Source: Dethiosulfatibacter sp. (GTDB lineage: Bacteria > Bacillota_A > Clostridia > Tissierellales > Dethiosulfatibacteraceae). Taken from it: 10,088 nucleotides of DNA. The position numbers and the translations under genes are program-made. The notes under the pieces were generated by a model. That model had not been told where the DNA came from and did not search any database. It was given only the letters and a program-made list of their open reading frames with translations. Positions 1 through 6,311 of this stretch are shown here, piece after piece (the first letter of the stretch is position 1; each line of letters starts with the position of its first letter). The stretch spans positions 1 through 10,088 of the forward strand of contig JAHRFV010000009.1 of the NCBI GenBank assembly GCA_019084435.1, in the 5' to 3' direction.

Positions 1-162
1 AAAGGAATCGATTTCCACAAAGCTTCCCTCGTCCAATAACTTCTCGATCCTTTCTCTGGCTGTGTATTTCCCGTTGTCATGCTGCTTCTGAATCGCTTTC
101 TCGCCTCCGCCTTTTTCTAATGCTGCTTTCTTTTCTATTAGGACTTTAATCGTTTCTCTCAT
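1..162 (-). CDS. acyl-CoA carboxylase/decarboxylase carboxyltransferase subunit, N-terminal fragment
   Basis: Only the first 54 codons are present; the gene continues past the left edge. It starts at ATG 162-160, with GGGAGG at 167-172 as ribosome binding site. The peptide opens [20 protein letters not shown], followed by [26 protein letters not shown]. The GGGEK..IQKQH.NGK.TARERI..LLD.GSF pattern is the hallmark N-terminus of the biotin-dependent acyl-CoA carboxyltransferase family (propionyl-CoA carboxylase beta, methylmalonyl-CoA decarboxylase alpha, transcarboxylase 12S). The family moves a carboxyl group between an acyl-CoA and biotin. Placed last in view behind a CoA-transferase and the malonate importer, it plausibly acts on malonyl-CoA to give acetyl-CoA; that substrate is inference. 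The fragment cannot tell a soluble carboxylase or transcarboxylase from the alpha subunit of a sodium-pumping decarboxylase; the genes further left would. Family call is confident, substrate is not. Confidence 0.85.
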   Translation of the reverse strand, partial: MRETIKVLIEKKAALEKGGGEKAIQKQHDNGKYTARERIEKLLDEGSFVEIDSF

Positions 163-182
163 ACTTCCTCCCTTAACATAAC

Positions 183-214
183 GATACTAAGATGTGCTAG
201 CACATCTTAGTATC
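183..214. repeat. perfect 32-bp palindrome between madM and the carboxyltransferase gene
   Basis: The half GATACTAAGATGTGCT is followed directly by its exact reverse complement, with no mismatch. As RNA it folds into a stem of about 14 bp closed by a CUAG loop. On the minus strand it lies 35 nt after the madM stop and ends 10 nt before the GGGAGG of the carboxyltransferase gene. No T-tract follows on either strand, so it is not a usual intrinsic terminator. Likely roles are an intercistronic mRNA-stabilising or processing hairpin that sets the ratio of transporter to enzyme, or an operator for a dimeric regulator. The function is not shown by sequence. Confidence 0.85.
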
Positions 215-223
215 CATAAAATA

Positions 224-242
224 ACTAATTAATGACTAATTA
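224..242. repeat. short direct repeat ACTAATTA, 11-bp period
   Basis: Two copies of ACTAATTA (224-231 and 235-242) lie one helical turn apart in the AT-rich gap between the madM stop and the 32-bp palindrome. The spacing could suit a DNA-binding protein, but the motif is low-complexity and may be chance in such AT-rich sequence. Confidence 0.35.
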
Positions 243-249
243 TAAATTA

Positions 250-1011
250 TTATCCAATTAAAGCTCTTACCAATAAAAATCCTACTGATGGGCATAATAA
301 GCTACCTAACCCAGTATAAAAGGTTGCTGTCATCGCGCCATAAGGTACCAGCGCTGGATCAACAGCTGCCAGTCCACCTGCAACGCCACTTGTTGTTCCA
401 ATCATTCCACCGTAAACCATAGCTGTTGTTGGGTTATCCAGACCAATCCTTTTAGCGATGAAAGGTGTGATTATCATTGTAAGAATTGATTTTACAACGC
501 CTGCAGCTATAGACAAGGCTATAACGTCAGAGCTTGCTCCAAGTGCTCCTCCGGTAACGGGACCAACTATAAATGTTACAGCCCCGGCGCCAATTGTCGC
601 AACGTCAACAGGATTTGTGTATCCTAATGCATATGCAATGATGCCACCTACCAAGAACGAAAATGCAATACCAACAAACAAAGATACTACCCCAGGCACG
701 CCTGCTCTCTTAAGATTTTCAACTTTAACGCCATATGCAGTTGATATAATGGCATAATCTCTCATCATACCACCACCCAAAATGCCCAGTCCTGCAAACA
801 TAGGTATATCTGCCAGTCCTTTTGTGCCGCCTGTGTATTTGCCAGCAACAAACGCCAATGCCAAACCAACTATGATTGCTATTGCCGATCCCATCTTTTT
901 TTGTCCAACGGATTGGGCAACAGCATAGGATATTACCATTATAACTGCAACTATTAGGAAAGCCCCAACAAGGCCATATCTTGTAAACGGATCCAGTAAT
1001 CTTGCTACCAT
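250..1011 (-). CDS. madM: malonate transporter subunit MadM
   Basis: A 253-residue, very hydrophobic integral membrane protein, the larger subunit of the MadL/MadM malonate carrier (described in the family as a sodium-coupled importer). Family landmarks are TGGTKGLADIP (about 60-70), the GILGGGMMRDYAI block (76-88), GAGAVTFIVGPVTGGALGAS (141-160), GLDNPTTAMVYGGMIGTTSG (190-209) and the closing YGAMTATFYTGLG segment near 223-235. Several glycine-rich membrane segments span the protein and the length is normal for MadM. The start ATG 1011-1009 has AGGAGG eight bases upstream, in the 18-nt gap after madL, so the two subunits are co-translated. MadM is a specific marker for malonate uptake and gives this operon its most direct substrate clue. 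I see no damage to the gene. Confidence 0.93.
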   Translation of the reverse strand: MVARLLDPFTRYGLVGAFLIVAVIMVISYAVAQSVGQKKMGSAIAIIVGLALAFVAGKYTGGTKGLADIPMFAGLGILGGGMMRDYAIISTAYGVKVENLKRAGVPGVVSLFVGIAFSFLVGGIIAYALGYTNPVDVATIGAGAVTFIVGPVTGGALGASSDVIALSIAAGVVKSILTMIITPFIAKRIGLDNPTTAMVYGGMIGTTSGVAGGLAAVDPALVPYGAMTATFYTGLGSLLCPSVGFLLVRALIG

Positions 1012-1029
1012 TTTAATTTCCTCCTTTTT

Positions 1030-1410
1030 TTATGCAACCTTTTCTTTTTCTTTTGAAGCAGTGATTTTAGATATTAATGGTATCAACATCATAGCACCAA
1101 TGGTTGAGACACCACCAGCTAAAAAAGCTACCGCACCACCAGCAAAAGCTGCCACAACATTCTGGATTGATGACATCGCCACAATTATGGGAATGTATAA
1201 TGCACTCAATAAAATAATACCACTTTGAGTTTTCTCATTCAGTGGTTTTCCTTTGGATTCCCTGTAGTTTGAAAAGACAACCAACAAAAGCATAGCAAAA
1301 CCAACACCACCGACATTTCCACTAACACCAAGTATTTCACCGAGTCCTCTACCTAAAAGTGAACCAATAAACATGCAAATCGCTACTATACCAAATCCAA
1401 ATATTTCCAT
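1030..1410 (-). CDS. madL: malonate transporter subunit MadL
   Basis: A 126-residue membrane protein, the small subunit of the MadLM malonate importer in the cytoplasmic membrane. The diagnostic stretch NVGGVGFAMLLLV (about 32-44) and the YIPIIVAMSSIQNVVAA segment (72-88) match the MadL family; hydrophobic stretches near 4-20, 33-46, 66-80 and 84-112 suggest four membrane segments, and the tail is a short lysine/glutamate-rich end. The ATG overlaps the stop of the CoA-transferase gene by one base (TAATG), and its ribosome site GGGAGG lies inside the end of that gene, so the two are probably translationally coupled. Coupling of activation enzyme and importer supports malonate as the CoA-transferase substrate. 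Confidence 0.92.
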   Translation of the reverse strand: MEIFGFGIVAICMFIGSLLGRGLGEILGVSGNVGGVGFAMLLLVVFSNYRESKGKPLNEKTQSGIILLSALYIPIIVAMSSIQNVVAAFAGGAVAFLAGGVSTIGAMMLIPLISKITASKEKEKVA

Positions 1411-2597
1411 TAAAGAACGCCTCCCTCTTTTAATTTTTCTACTTCTTCCTCAGAATATCCCAGATACTCTCCGAGAATCTTTGCATTATGCTGACCTAAC
1501 GTAGGAGCTGCAAATCTTATATTGTCATCAACATCGCTAATCTTAATTGGTATTCCAGGTAATTTTGATTTCCCTATTGTTGGATGATCGATCTCTTGTA
1601 TCATATTTCTAGCAAGAACTTGTTCATCTGTTACAACCATTTCAACATTGTTGATCGGTCCACTTGGAACGCCAGCCTCAATCAATGCAACCTTCCATTC
1701 TGCTGTAGATCTTTTTAACATCTGTTCAGCTATCAATGGTCTTAATTCATCATAGTTCTGATTTCTTAACGGATTTGTTACAAATCTTTCATCTTTCGCA
1801 AGTTCAGGAACACCAAGCTCTTTGCAGAACATAGCGAATAATTTGTCATTGCCTGCAGCAACCATTATTTTACCATCGCTAGTATCAAATGGTTCAAAAG
1901 GAACAATCGACGAATGCTTGTTTCCAGCAGGCTTCGGAGAATTGCCTGTTACAAAATATCGAGCAATTGCGTTTTCCAATATGCCAACCTGGCAGTCTAA
2001 CATTGAAATATCCACTTTCGCACCTACACCTGTGAAGCTTCTTTTGTTGACAGATGATAGGATGCCAATAGCTGTAAACAATCCTGAAAAGATGTCAGCT
2101 ACCGATGGCCCTACTCTTGTTGGTTCTCCACCTTTTTGACCTGTTATACTCATGATGCCACCCATAGCTTGAATGACACCATCATATGCAGGTCTAGTAC
2201 TATAAGGTCCAGTATGACCAAAGCCTGATGAGGCAGCATAAATCAGCTGAGGATTCAGTTCCTTTAACACATCATAACCCAATCCCAGTTTTTCCATAGT
2301 GCCGGGTTTGAAGTTTTCAACTACCACATCAACCTTTTTAATCAGTTCTTTGAATATTTCTTTTGCTTTTTCATTTTTCAAGTTCAATGTAAAGCTTTCT
2401 TTATTTCTGTTCAAACTCATGAAGTAAGCGCTTTCGTCCTGAATATAAGGACCAAACGCCCTAGAATCGTCACCCGTACCAGGCGATTCCAACTTAATTA
2501 CTTCTGCACCCAAGTCTGCGAGAACCATCGTACAATATGGTCCTGCCAGTACGCGTGTCATGTCCAAAACTTTAATGTTTTCTAATGGATAATGCAT
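1410..2597 (-). CDS. class III (CaiB/BaiF) CoA-transferase, probably acetyl-CoA:malonate CoA-transferase
   Basis: A 395-residue full-length member of the class III CoA-transferases, which move CoA between carboxylic acids through an aspartyl-CoA thioester and form interlocked dimers in the cytoplasm. Seen directly: the N-terminal VLDMTRVLAGPYCTMVLADLG block with GAEVIKLE (about 10-37), LNRNKESFTLNL (62-73), VVENFKPGTMEKLGL (92-106), and the catalytic-region VGPSVADIFSG, where Asp168 is the expected acceptor. The family acts on oxalate, carnitine, succinate, mesaconate and others, so sequence alone does not fix the substrate. As first gene of an operon with madL and madM, malonate is the best inference: acetyl-CoA + malonate would give malonyl-CoA + acetate, regenerating the CoA donor after decarboxylation. 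Start ATG 2597-2595 has GGGAGG at 2604-2609. A sigma-54 promoter lies just upstream. A related role on another short dicarboxylate cannot be excluded. Confidence 0.9.
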   Translation of the reverse strand: MHYPLENIKVLDMTRVLAGPYCTMVLADLGAEVIKLESPGTGDDSRAFGPYIQDESAYFMSLNRNKESFTLNLKNEKAKEIFKELIKKVDVVVENFKPGTMEKLGLGYDVLKELNPQLIYAASSGFGHTGPYSTRPAYDGVIQAMGGIMSITGQKGGEPTRVGPSVADIFSGLFTAIGILSSVNKRSFTGVGAKVDISMLDCQVGILENAIARYFVTGNSPKPAGNKHSSIVPFEPFDTSDGKIMVAAGNDKLFAMFCKELGVPELAKDERFVTNPLRNQNYDELRPLIAEQMLKRSTAEWKVALIEAGVPSGPINNVEMVVTDEQVLARNMIQEIDHPTIGKSKLPGIPIKISDVDDNIRFAAPTLGQHNAKILGEYLGYSEEEVEKLKEGGVL

Positions 2598-2655
2598 AGA
2601 ATACCTCCCAAATATTATGTATTATAGCTGTCGAATAACTATTGATTATTTATAT

Positions 2656-2671
2656 TGCATTAATCATGCCA
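2656..2671 (-). promoter_or_regulatory. sigma-54 (-24/-12) promoter of the malonate operon
   Basis: Read on the minus strand the site is TGGCATGATTAATGCA, against the consensus TGGCACGNNNNTTGCW. Only two defined positions differ (T for C, A for T), and the essential GG (2670-2669) and GC (2658-2657) doublets are exactly 10 bases apart. Transcription would begin near 2645, giving a leader of about 48 nt before the CoA-transferase ATG. The gene immediately upstream encodes a sigma-54 activator, which makes a chance match unlikely. Confidence 0.82.
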
Positions 2672-2715
2672 GAATTTTAGTGTCTGATTTTCAACAATAG
2701 AGGAGATTCCACAAT

Positions 2716-2762
2716 AAAAAAAGTGGTTAAGATTTAACCACTGGACGAAATCTAACCACTTT
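2716..2762 (-). terminator. intrinsic terminator after the response regulator gene
   Basis: On the minus strand an RNA arm starting within the TAA stop (AAAGUGGUUAGAUUU, 2762-2748) can pair with 2735-2720 in a stem of about 15 bp with one bulge. Alternatively a shorter 9-bp stem forms between 2742-2734 and 2730-2722 with a 3-nt loop. Both forms end directly at a run of seven U (2722-2716). It separates the regulator genes from the downstream sigma-54 operon. Confidence 0.75.
2722..2760. promoter_or_regulatory. putative upstream activator (enhancer) sites for the sigma-54 regulator
   Basis: A perfect dyad with 9-bp arms, AGTGGTTAA (2722-2730) and TTAACCACT (2734-2742), is followed 18 bp on by a further half-site CTAACCACT (2752-2760). 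The dyad centre lies about 87 bp upstream of the predicted start site and the extra half-site about 112 bp, within the range usual for enhancer sites of NtrC-family activators. The same bases form the terminator, so symmetry alone does not prove protein binding; the third copy and the spacing are the added support. Confidence 0.5.
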
Positions 2763-4074
2763 AATCATTTCTTATATTGTATTTATTAATTTTACTTCTA
2801 AGTGTTGTTCGGGTGATATTTAAATCTTTGGCCGCATGTGTTATATTAAATTCATGTTTCTTTAATGTATTAATAATTATGTCTTTTTCTGCTTTTTCAA
2901 GGCTTTTCTCAACTGAATGTTTTCTCTTTATAAATACATCATGAGGCAAATCTTCAACCTGGATTAATGAGTTATTAGATAAAATCATGATTCTTTCTAT
3001 AGTGTTCTTTAATTCTCTAACATTTCCATACCAATCATATTCCATTAACAGTTTCATCGCTTCATCACTTATCCCTGTAATAGTTGACTCAACTTTAGAT
3101 TGATAAAAAGCCAAGAAATGATTAAGTAACTCAGGAATATCTTCTTTTCGATTTCTGAGAGGTTCCATGGTAATCGGTATGACATTAAGTCGGTAGAACA
3201 GGTCTTCTCTGAAGCTTTCATTTTTTATCTCAAACTTCAAATCTCGATTTGTCGCAGAAATCAACATCGCTTCAAATGATACCTCGTCCAATCCGCCCAC
3301 ACGTCTGAATTTTTTTTCTTGCAGTACCCTCAACAGCTTCTTTTGTAAAGATAGATCCATGTCACCCACCTCGTCTAAAAAGAGCACGCCCCCATTGGCC
3401 TGTTCCATCAAACCAATTTTTCTTTTTTGAGCTTCTGTAAAGGCACCTTTTTCGTATCCAAACAGCTCACTTTCCTGGAGTGATTTAGGTATGGCCGCAC
3501 AATTCAATGCAACGAATGGTTTGTTTTCTCCCAAGTTCTTAGCGATACTTTTCGCCACAATTTCCTTTCCTGTTCCACTCTCTCCCATAATCAGCACACT
3601 TGTGTTCAAATTCTTATCCGTAATAATCTTTATCGTATTTCTAATTTTTTCTATGCTGGCACTGGTTCCAATCAACTCATTAGATTCATATTTTTTGATA
3701 TTTGACTTTTTATCGATGAAATCTCTCAAGCTATTGATAGAGTCCACAACATCAGCAATTTTAAATGGCTTTGTAAAATAATCATAAGCACCAAGCTTCA
3801 TCGCTTTAACAGCTAATCTCACTTCACTGATATAGGTAATCATAATGACTGTCATGTCTATTTTGAGTCTGTTGATTGTTTCAAGAACTTCTATGCCATC
3901 AATACCGGGAAGTTTGATATCAATAATCGCCAAATCAATCTTCTTGCTCTTAATGATTTCCAAGCCTTCCTCACCTGATTGAGCTACATGGACATTGACT
4001 CCCTTAAGCTTCTGAATACCTACTTTCAATGAAAATCTTATGCTTTTCTCATCATCTATAATCAGAATATTCAT
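2761..4074 (-). CDS. sigma-54-dependent response regulator, NtrC/DctD family
   Basis: 437 residues from the ATG at 4074. Domains in order: receiver (1-120) with acidic pocket DDE (8-9), phospho-acceptor Asp52, Thr80 and Lys102; AAA+ activator domain (about 133-360) with Walker A GESGTGK (164-170), Walker B LFLDEVGD (Asp234-Glu235), arginine finger region FREDLFYRLNV (288-298) and sensor II YGNVREL (349-355); and a C-terminal Fis-type helix-turn-helix (about 393-433, HAAKDLNITRTTLRSKI). When phosphorylated such proteins bind upstream enhancers and drive open-complex formation by sigma-54 RNA polymerase. The sigma-54-contacting loop reads GAFTEA (210-215) instead of the usual GAFTGA. The gene overlaps the kinase stop by one base (TGATG), and a sigma-54 promoter lies next downstream, so it most likely activates the malonate operon. 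The target is inferred from position. Confidence 0.93.
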   Translation of the reverse strand: MNILIIDDEKSIRFSLKVGIQKLKGVNVHVAQSGEEGLEIIKSKKIDLAIIDIKLPGIDGIEVLETINRLKIDMTVIMITYISEVRLAVKAMKLGAYDYFTKPFKIADVVDSINSLRDFIDKKSNIKKYESNELIGTSASIEKIRNTIKIITDKNLNTSVLIMGESGTGKEIVAKSIAKNLGENKPFVALNCAAIPKSLQESELFGYEKGAFTEAQKRKIGLMEQANGGVLFLDEVGDMDLSLQKKLLRVLQEKKFRRVGGLDEVSFEAMLISATNRDLKFEIKNESFREDLFYRLNVIPITMEPLRNRKEDIPELLNHFLAFYQSKVESTITGISDEAMKLLMEYDWYGNVRELKNTIERIMILSNNSLIQVEDLPHDVFIKRKHSVEKSLEKAEKDIIINTLKKHEFNITHAAKDLNITRTTLRSKINKYNIRND

Positions 4075-6245
4075 CAATTTGACCTCCTGTTTGGTATGGT
4101 GATGATGAACTCGGTGCCTTCTCTATATTTACTCGACACTTCAAGTTTTCCGTCATTATCCCTGATTGTTTTATAGGCCGTCGAAAGGCCGAGTCCGGTT
4201 CCATCTTTCTTAGTTGTATAAAAGGGTTCAAATATGTTTTTTAATTCATCGTCTTTAATACCTATTCCTGTGTCTTTGATTACTATACGGATTTTCCCGT
4301 CCGCTTCTGTGATGTCAACAAATATATGCCCACTGTCATTGATTGCTTGTACTGAGTTTTTTATGATATTGATCATCGCTTGTTTGAAATTTCTCCTATC
4401 AACACTTGCATACATGGTGTCTTGCTCAAAGTTCATGTGAATTTTAACGTCTCTATTAATCATTTCAGCTCTAAGTATGCTGACTGCTTCCGTTATAATC
4501 TGACACACGTCAACATTGACATCTTCATGGTCTTCTGACTTCGAAAAATTTAAGAACTCAAGAACGATCTGATTCAATTCATTGATTTCTTCTTCAATAA
4601 GAACCAATATTTCGTTTTTCTCTTCTTCCGTTGTTGTGACGCTTTTATAAAGTTCCAATAAATTACTTAGGCCTGCTAATGGGTTTCCTATGTCATGTAT
4701 AATGGAAGAAGAAAACTCGCCCACTATACTCAATCTATCTTCTCTTTTTAACTCCTCTTCCATTTTTTTCAAGACTTCCAAGTTTATAAACAAGAATACA
4801 AATCCAACTTCTTCACTGTTTCTATTCTTGACTTTTGAGCACAAAATCCTACACGGAATGTTTCTTTTTTCTTTATTGAGTATTAAACCTTCCTTTTCTA
4901 GGATATCATTGGTCATTCGTTTCAACTCCATCAATAATTTCGACAGGTCGAAATGTATTTTCTCGCTCAAAAAAGTGAATCTTTTACCAATCATGTTTAT
5001 ACTATCAAATCCAGTAATAGTCTCCGCAGCCTTGTTGAATATAACGATATTGTCGTTTGAATCAATCACCACTATCCCGCTGCCTACACTCATCAGGATA
5101 TTATTTAAATACTGTTGAATCCTATTCTCTCTCTCAACTGACTTTTTGAGTTCCTCAACCTTTATGTCCAGACTGGTAGTCATATCTCTGAATGTATTGG
5201 CTAACTCGCCTATCTCATCTTGTCTGATTATAGATAACTCTCCAAACTTATTGTCCCCGGTGCTCCAATCTCTTACCATTGAGACTAATTTCTCGATTGG
5301 TTTTGTCACACCCAAAGATATGATAAAGCCTATAATTATTCCCAAAGCTATGATAATAAAAGAAATATATTTTAAATCATTCACAATTTTATAGGCTTCA
5401 TTCAATAATACAGTCTCTTCCTGTTCGACGATAACGGTCATACTGGAGCCTTCAACGCCATTGACAGCAAGATAATAAGTTTCATTCCCTCTTTGCATTG
5501 TAATATTTACCCTTGTATTATTAGAAATGACCGAATATATGTCTGTCTTTTCACCATCCATTTCAATAGGATTGTTTTCGAAAACCGATATTTCCAAATC
5601 ATCCATTTCCTCATATGGGTTTACGATTAGGGAACCATTGCTGTCTACTACCCAGATACCACCATTAAACTTTACATCCGAGCTGAGAACAACATCTTTC
5701 ACGGATTTCAGTGGTATTCCCCCAGCTATCAGACCATAGAGTTCGCCATCATGAAACACCGGTGCCGCAACCACAAAGTGCGGTCTGCCAAGAACACGGC
5801 TCACATATAACTGGCTGATATAAGGCTCCTGGTACTCTATGATATGTTGAAAATAGTCTCTGTCAGTATAAATCCTCTGATTGATTGCAACTGGATTATA
5901 TGGATTGGAGTAAACCATTCTGCCTTCAGTGTTAGTGAAAAAAACCAGCCCGAAATTTGCATAGTTGTCAAACAATCTATTGATTTCATAGTATATGTTA
6001 TCCTCAGTCTTTTCATTTGAGGAGATAAGATTTGCAGAAGTTATGATATCAACCATTGCCATATCCAGATAAATACCAATTTTTTTACTCATTAATTCTG
6101 CAATGTCGGCATTTTTTGATAATTTCTCTTCCAATGCATTTTTTTGAACGCTATTGATAATCAGGGCAGCACTAATTAGAATCATAATCAACAAATATCC
6201 AGTGAAGAAAACGGGTATCTTAAATTTAAGGCTTTTTAAATTCAT
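4074..6245 (-). CDS. membrane sensor histidine kinase with dCache-type extracytoplasmic domain, HAMP and PAS
   Basis: 723 residues. A first membrane helix (about 11-32) and a second (292-313) enclose an extracytoplasmic domain of some 255 residues. Its DRDYFQHIIEYQEPYISQLY stretch (128-147), followed by GRPHFVVAAPVFHDGELYGLIAGGIPL, is typical of dCache sensors as in DctB-like kinases. Then come HAMP (314-366), a coiled linker, a PAS domain (about 379-490), the dimerisation/phospho-acceptor helix with SIIHDIGNPLAGL (His517), and the ATPase domain with N-box Asn630, DTGIGI (658-663), FEPFYTTK and GTGLGL (682-687). It would autophosphorylate on His517 and pass phosphate to the adjacent regulator's Asp52. 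The NP after the H-box resembles NtrB/DctB-type kinases, which pair with sigma-54 activators. Start ATG 6245 is preceded by CGAGG. The ligand is unknown; malonate or a related dicarboxylate is inferred from the operon downstream. Confidence 0.92.
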   Translation of the reverse strand: MNLKSLKFKIPVFFTGYLLIMILISAALIINSVQKNALEEKLSKNADIAELMSKKIGIYLDMAMVDIITSANLISSNEKTEDNIYYEINRLFDNYANFGLVFFTNTEGRMVYSNPYNPVAINQRIYTDRDYFQHIIEYQEPYISQLYVSRVLGRPHFVVAAPVFHDGELYGLIAGGIPLKSVKDVVLSSDVKFNGGIWVVDSNGSLIVNPYEEMDDLEISVFENNPIEMDGEKTDIYSVISNNTRVNITMQRGNETYYLAVNGVEGSSMTVIVEQEETVLLNEAYKIVNDLKYISFIIIALGIIIGFIISLGVTKPIEKLVSMVRDWSTGDNKFGELSIIRQDEIGELANTFRDMTTSLDIKVEELKKSVERENRIQQYLNNILMSVGSGIVVIDSNDNIVIFNKAAETITGFDSINMIGKRFTFLSEKIHFDLSKLLMELKRMTNDILEKEGLILNKEKRNIPCRILCSKVKNRNSEEVGFVFLFINLEVLKKMEEELKREDRLSIVGEFSSSIIHDIGNPLAGLSNLLELYKSVTTTEEEKNEILVLIEEEINELNQIVLEFLNFSKSEDHEDVNVDVCQIITEAVSILRAEMINRDVKIHMNFEQDTMYASVDRRNFKQAMINIIKNSVQAINDSGHIFVDITEADGKIRIVIKDTGIGIKDDELKNIFEPFYTTKKDGTGLGLSTAYKTIRDNDGKLEVSSKYREGTEFIITIPNRRSN
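4083..4088 (-). promoter_or_regulatory. ribosome binding site that sets the response regulator start
   Basis: AGGAGG lies within the end of the kinase gene, 8 nt before ATG 4074 and 5 nt before an in-frame TTG at 4077. Both spacings are workable. I prefer the ATG because it gives the usual MNILIIDDE receiver start; the TTG would add one residue. Confidence 0.65.
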
Positions 6246-6272
6246 CTTTACCTCGGAAAAATATATTGTCCT

Positions 6273-6281
6273 ATTATAACA
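6273..6281 (-). promoter_or_regulatory. extended -10 promoter of the kinase-regulator pair
   Basis: Read on the minus strand the bases are TGTTATAAT: a perfect TATAAT (6278-6273) with the TGn extension. No good -35 is seen at 16-18 bp, which is acceptable for extended -10 promoters. The start would be near 6266, about 20 nt before the kinase ATG. It begins directly after the epimerase terminator, suggesting basal, sigma-A-type expression of the regulators. Confidence 0.6.
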
Positions 6282-6310
6282 AAAATAACAACCCCTTAAA
6301 AGAGGTTGCT
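6281..6310 (-). terminator. intrinsic terminator after the UDP-GlcNAc 2-epimerase gene
   Basis: On the minus strand AGCAACCTC (6310-6302) pairs with GGGGTTGTT (6295-6287), nine pairs of which two are G-U, around a loop of six bases, followed by a U-rich stretch (ATTTTT, 6286-6281). The stem starts one base after the TAG stop of the epimerase gene and ends the housekeeping transcription unit. Confidence 0.72.
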
Positions 6311-6311
6311 A

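Noticed and set aside
239..244. TATAAT on the minus strand before the palindrome, as a separate promoter for the carboxyltransferase gene
   Set aside because: The surroundings are nearly all A/T, and no -35 or extended -10 is found at suitable spacing; a chance match is likely.
458..757. Plus-strand open frame of 99 codons opposite madM
   Set aside because: It lies fully antisense to a gene with clear family motifs, has no ribosome site of note and gives a low-complexity translation; a shadow frame.
1822..2139. Plus-strand open frame of 105 codons opposite the CoA-transferase
   Set aside because: Antisense to the conserved catalytic region around Asp168 with no recognisable protein features.
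2621..2626. TATAAT on the minus strand inside the leader of the CoA-transferase gene as a sigma-A promoter
   Set aside because: No -35 box at 16-18 bp and no TGn extension; the sigma-54 site just upstream explains the promoter much better.
4690..5118. Plus-strand open frame of 142 codons opposite the histidine kinase
   Set aside because: The length comes from the AT-rich complement of coding sequence; the translation is rich in Ser, Leu, Ile and Phe with no family pattern, and the opposite strand encodes intact PAS and H-box motifs.
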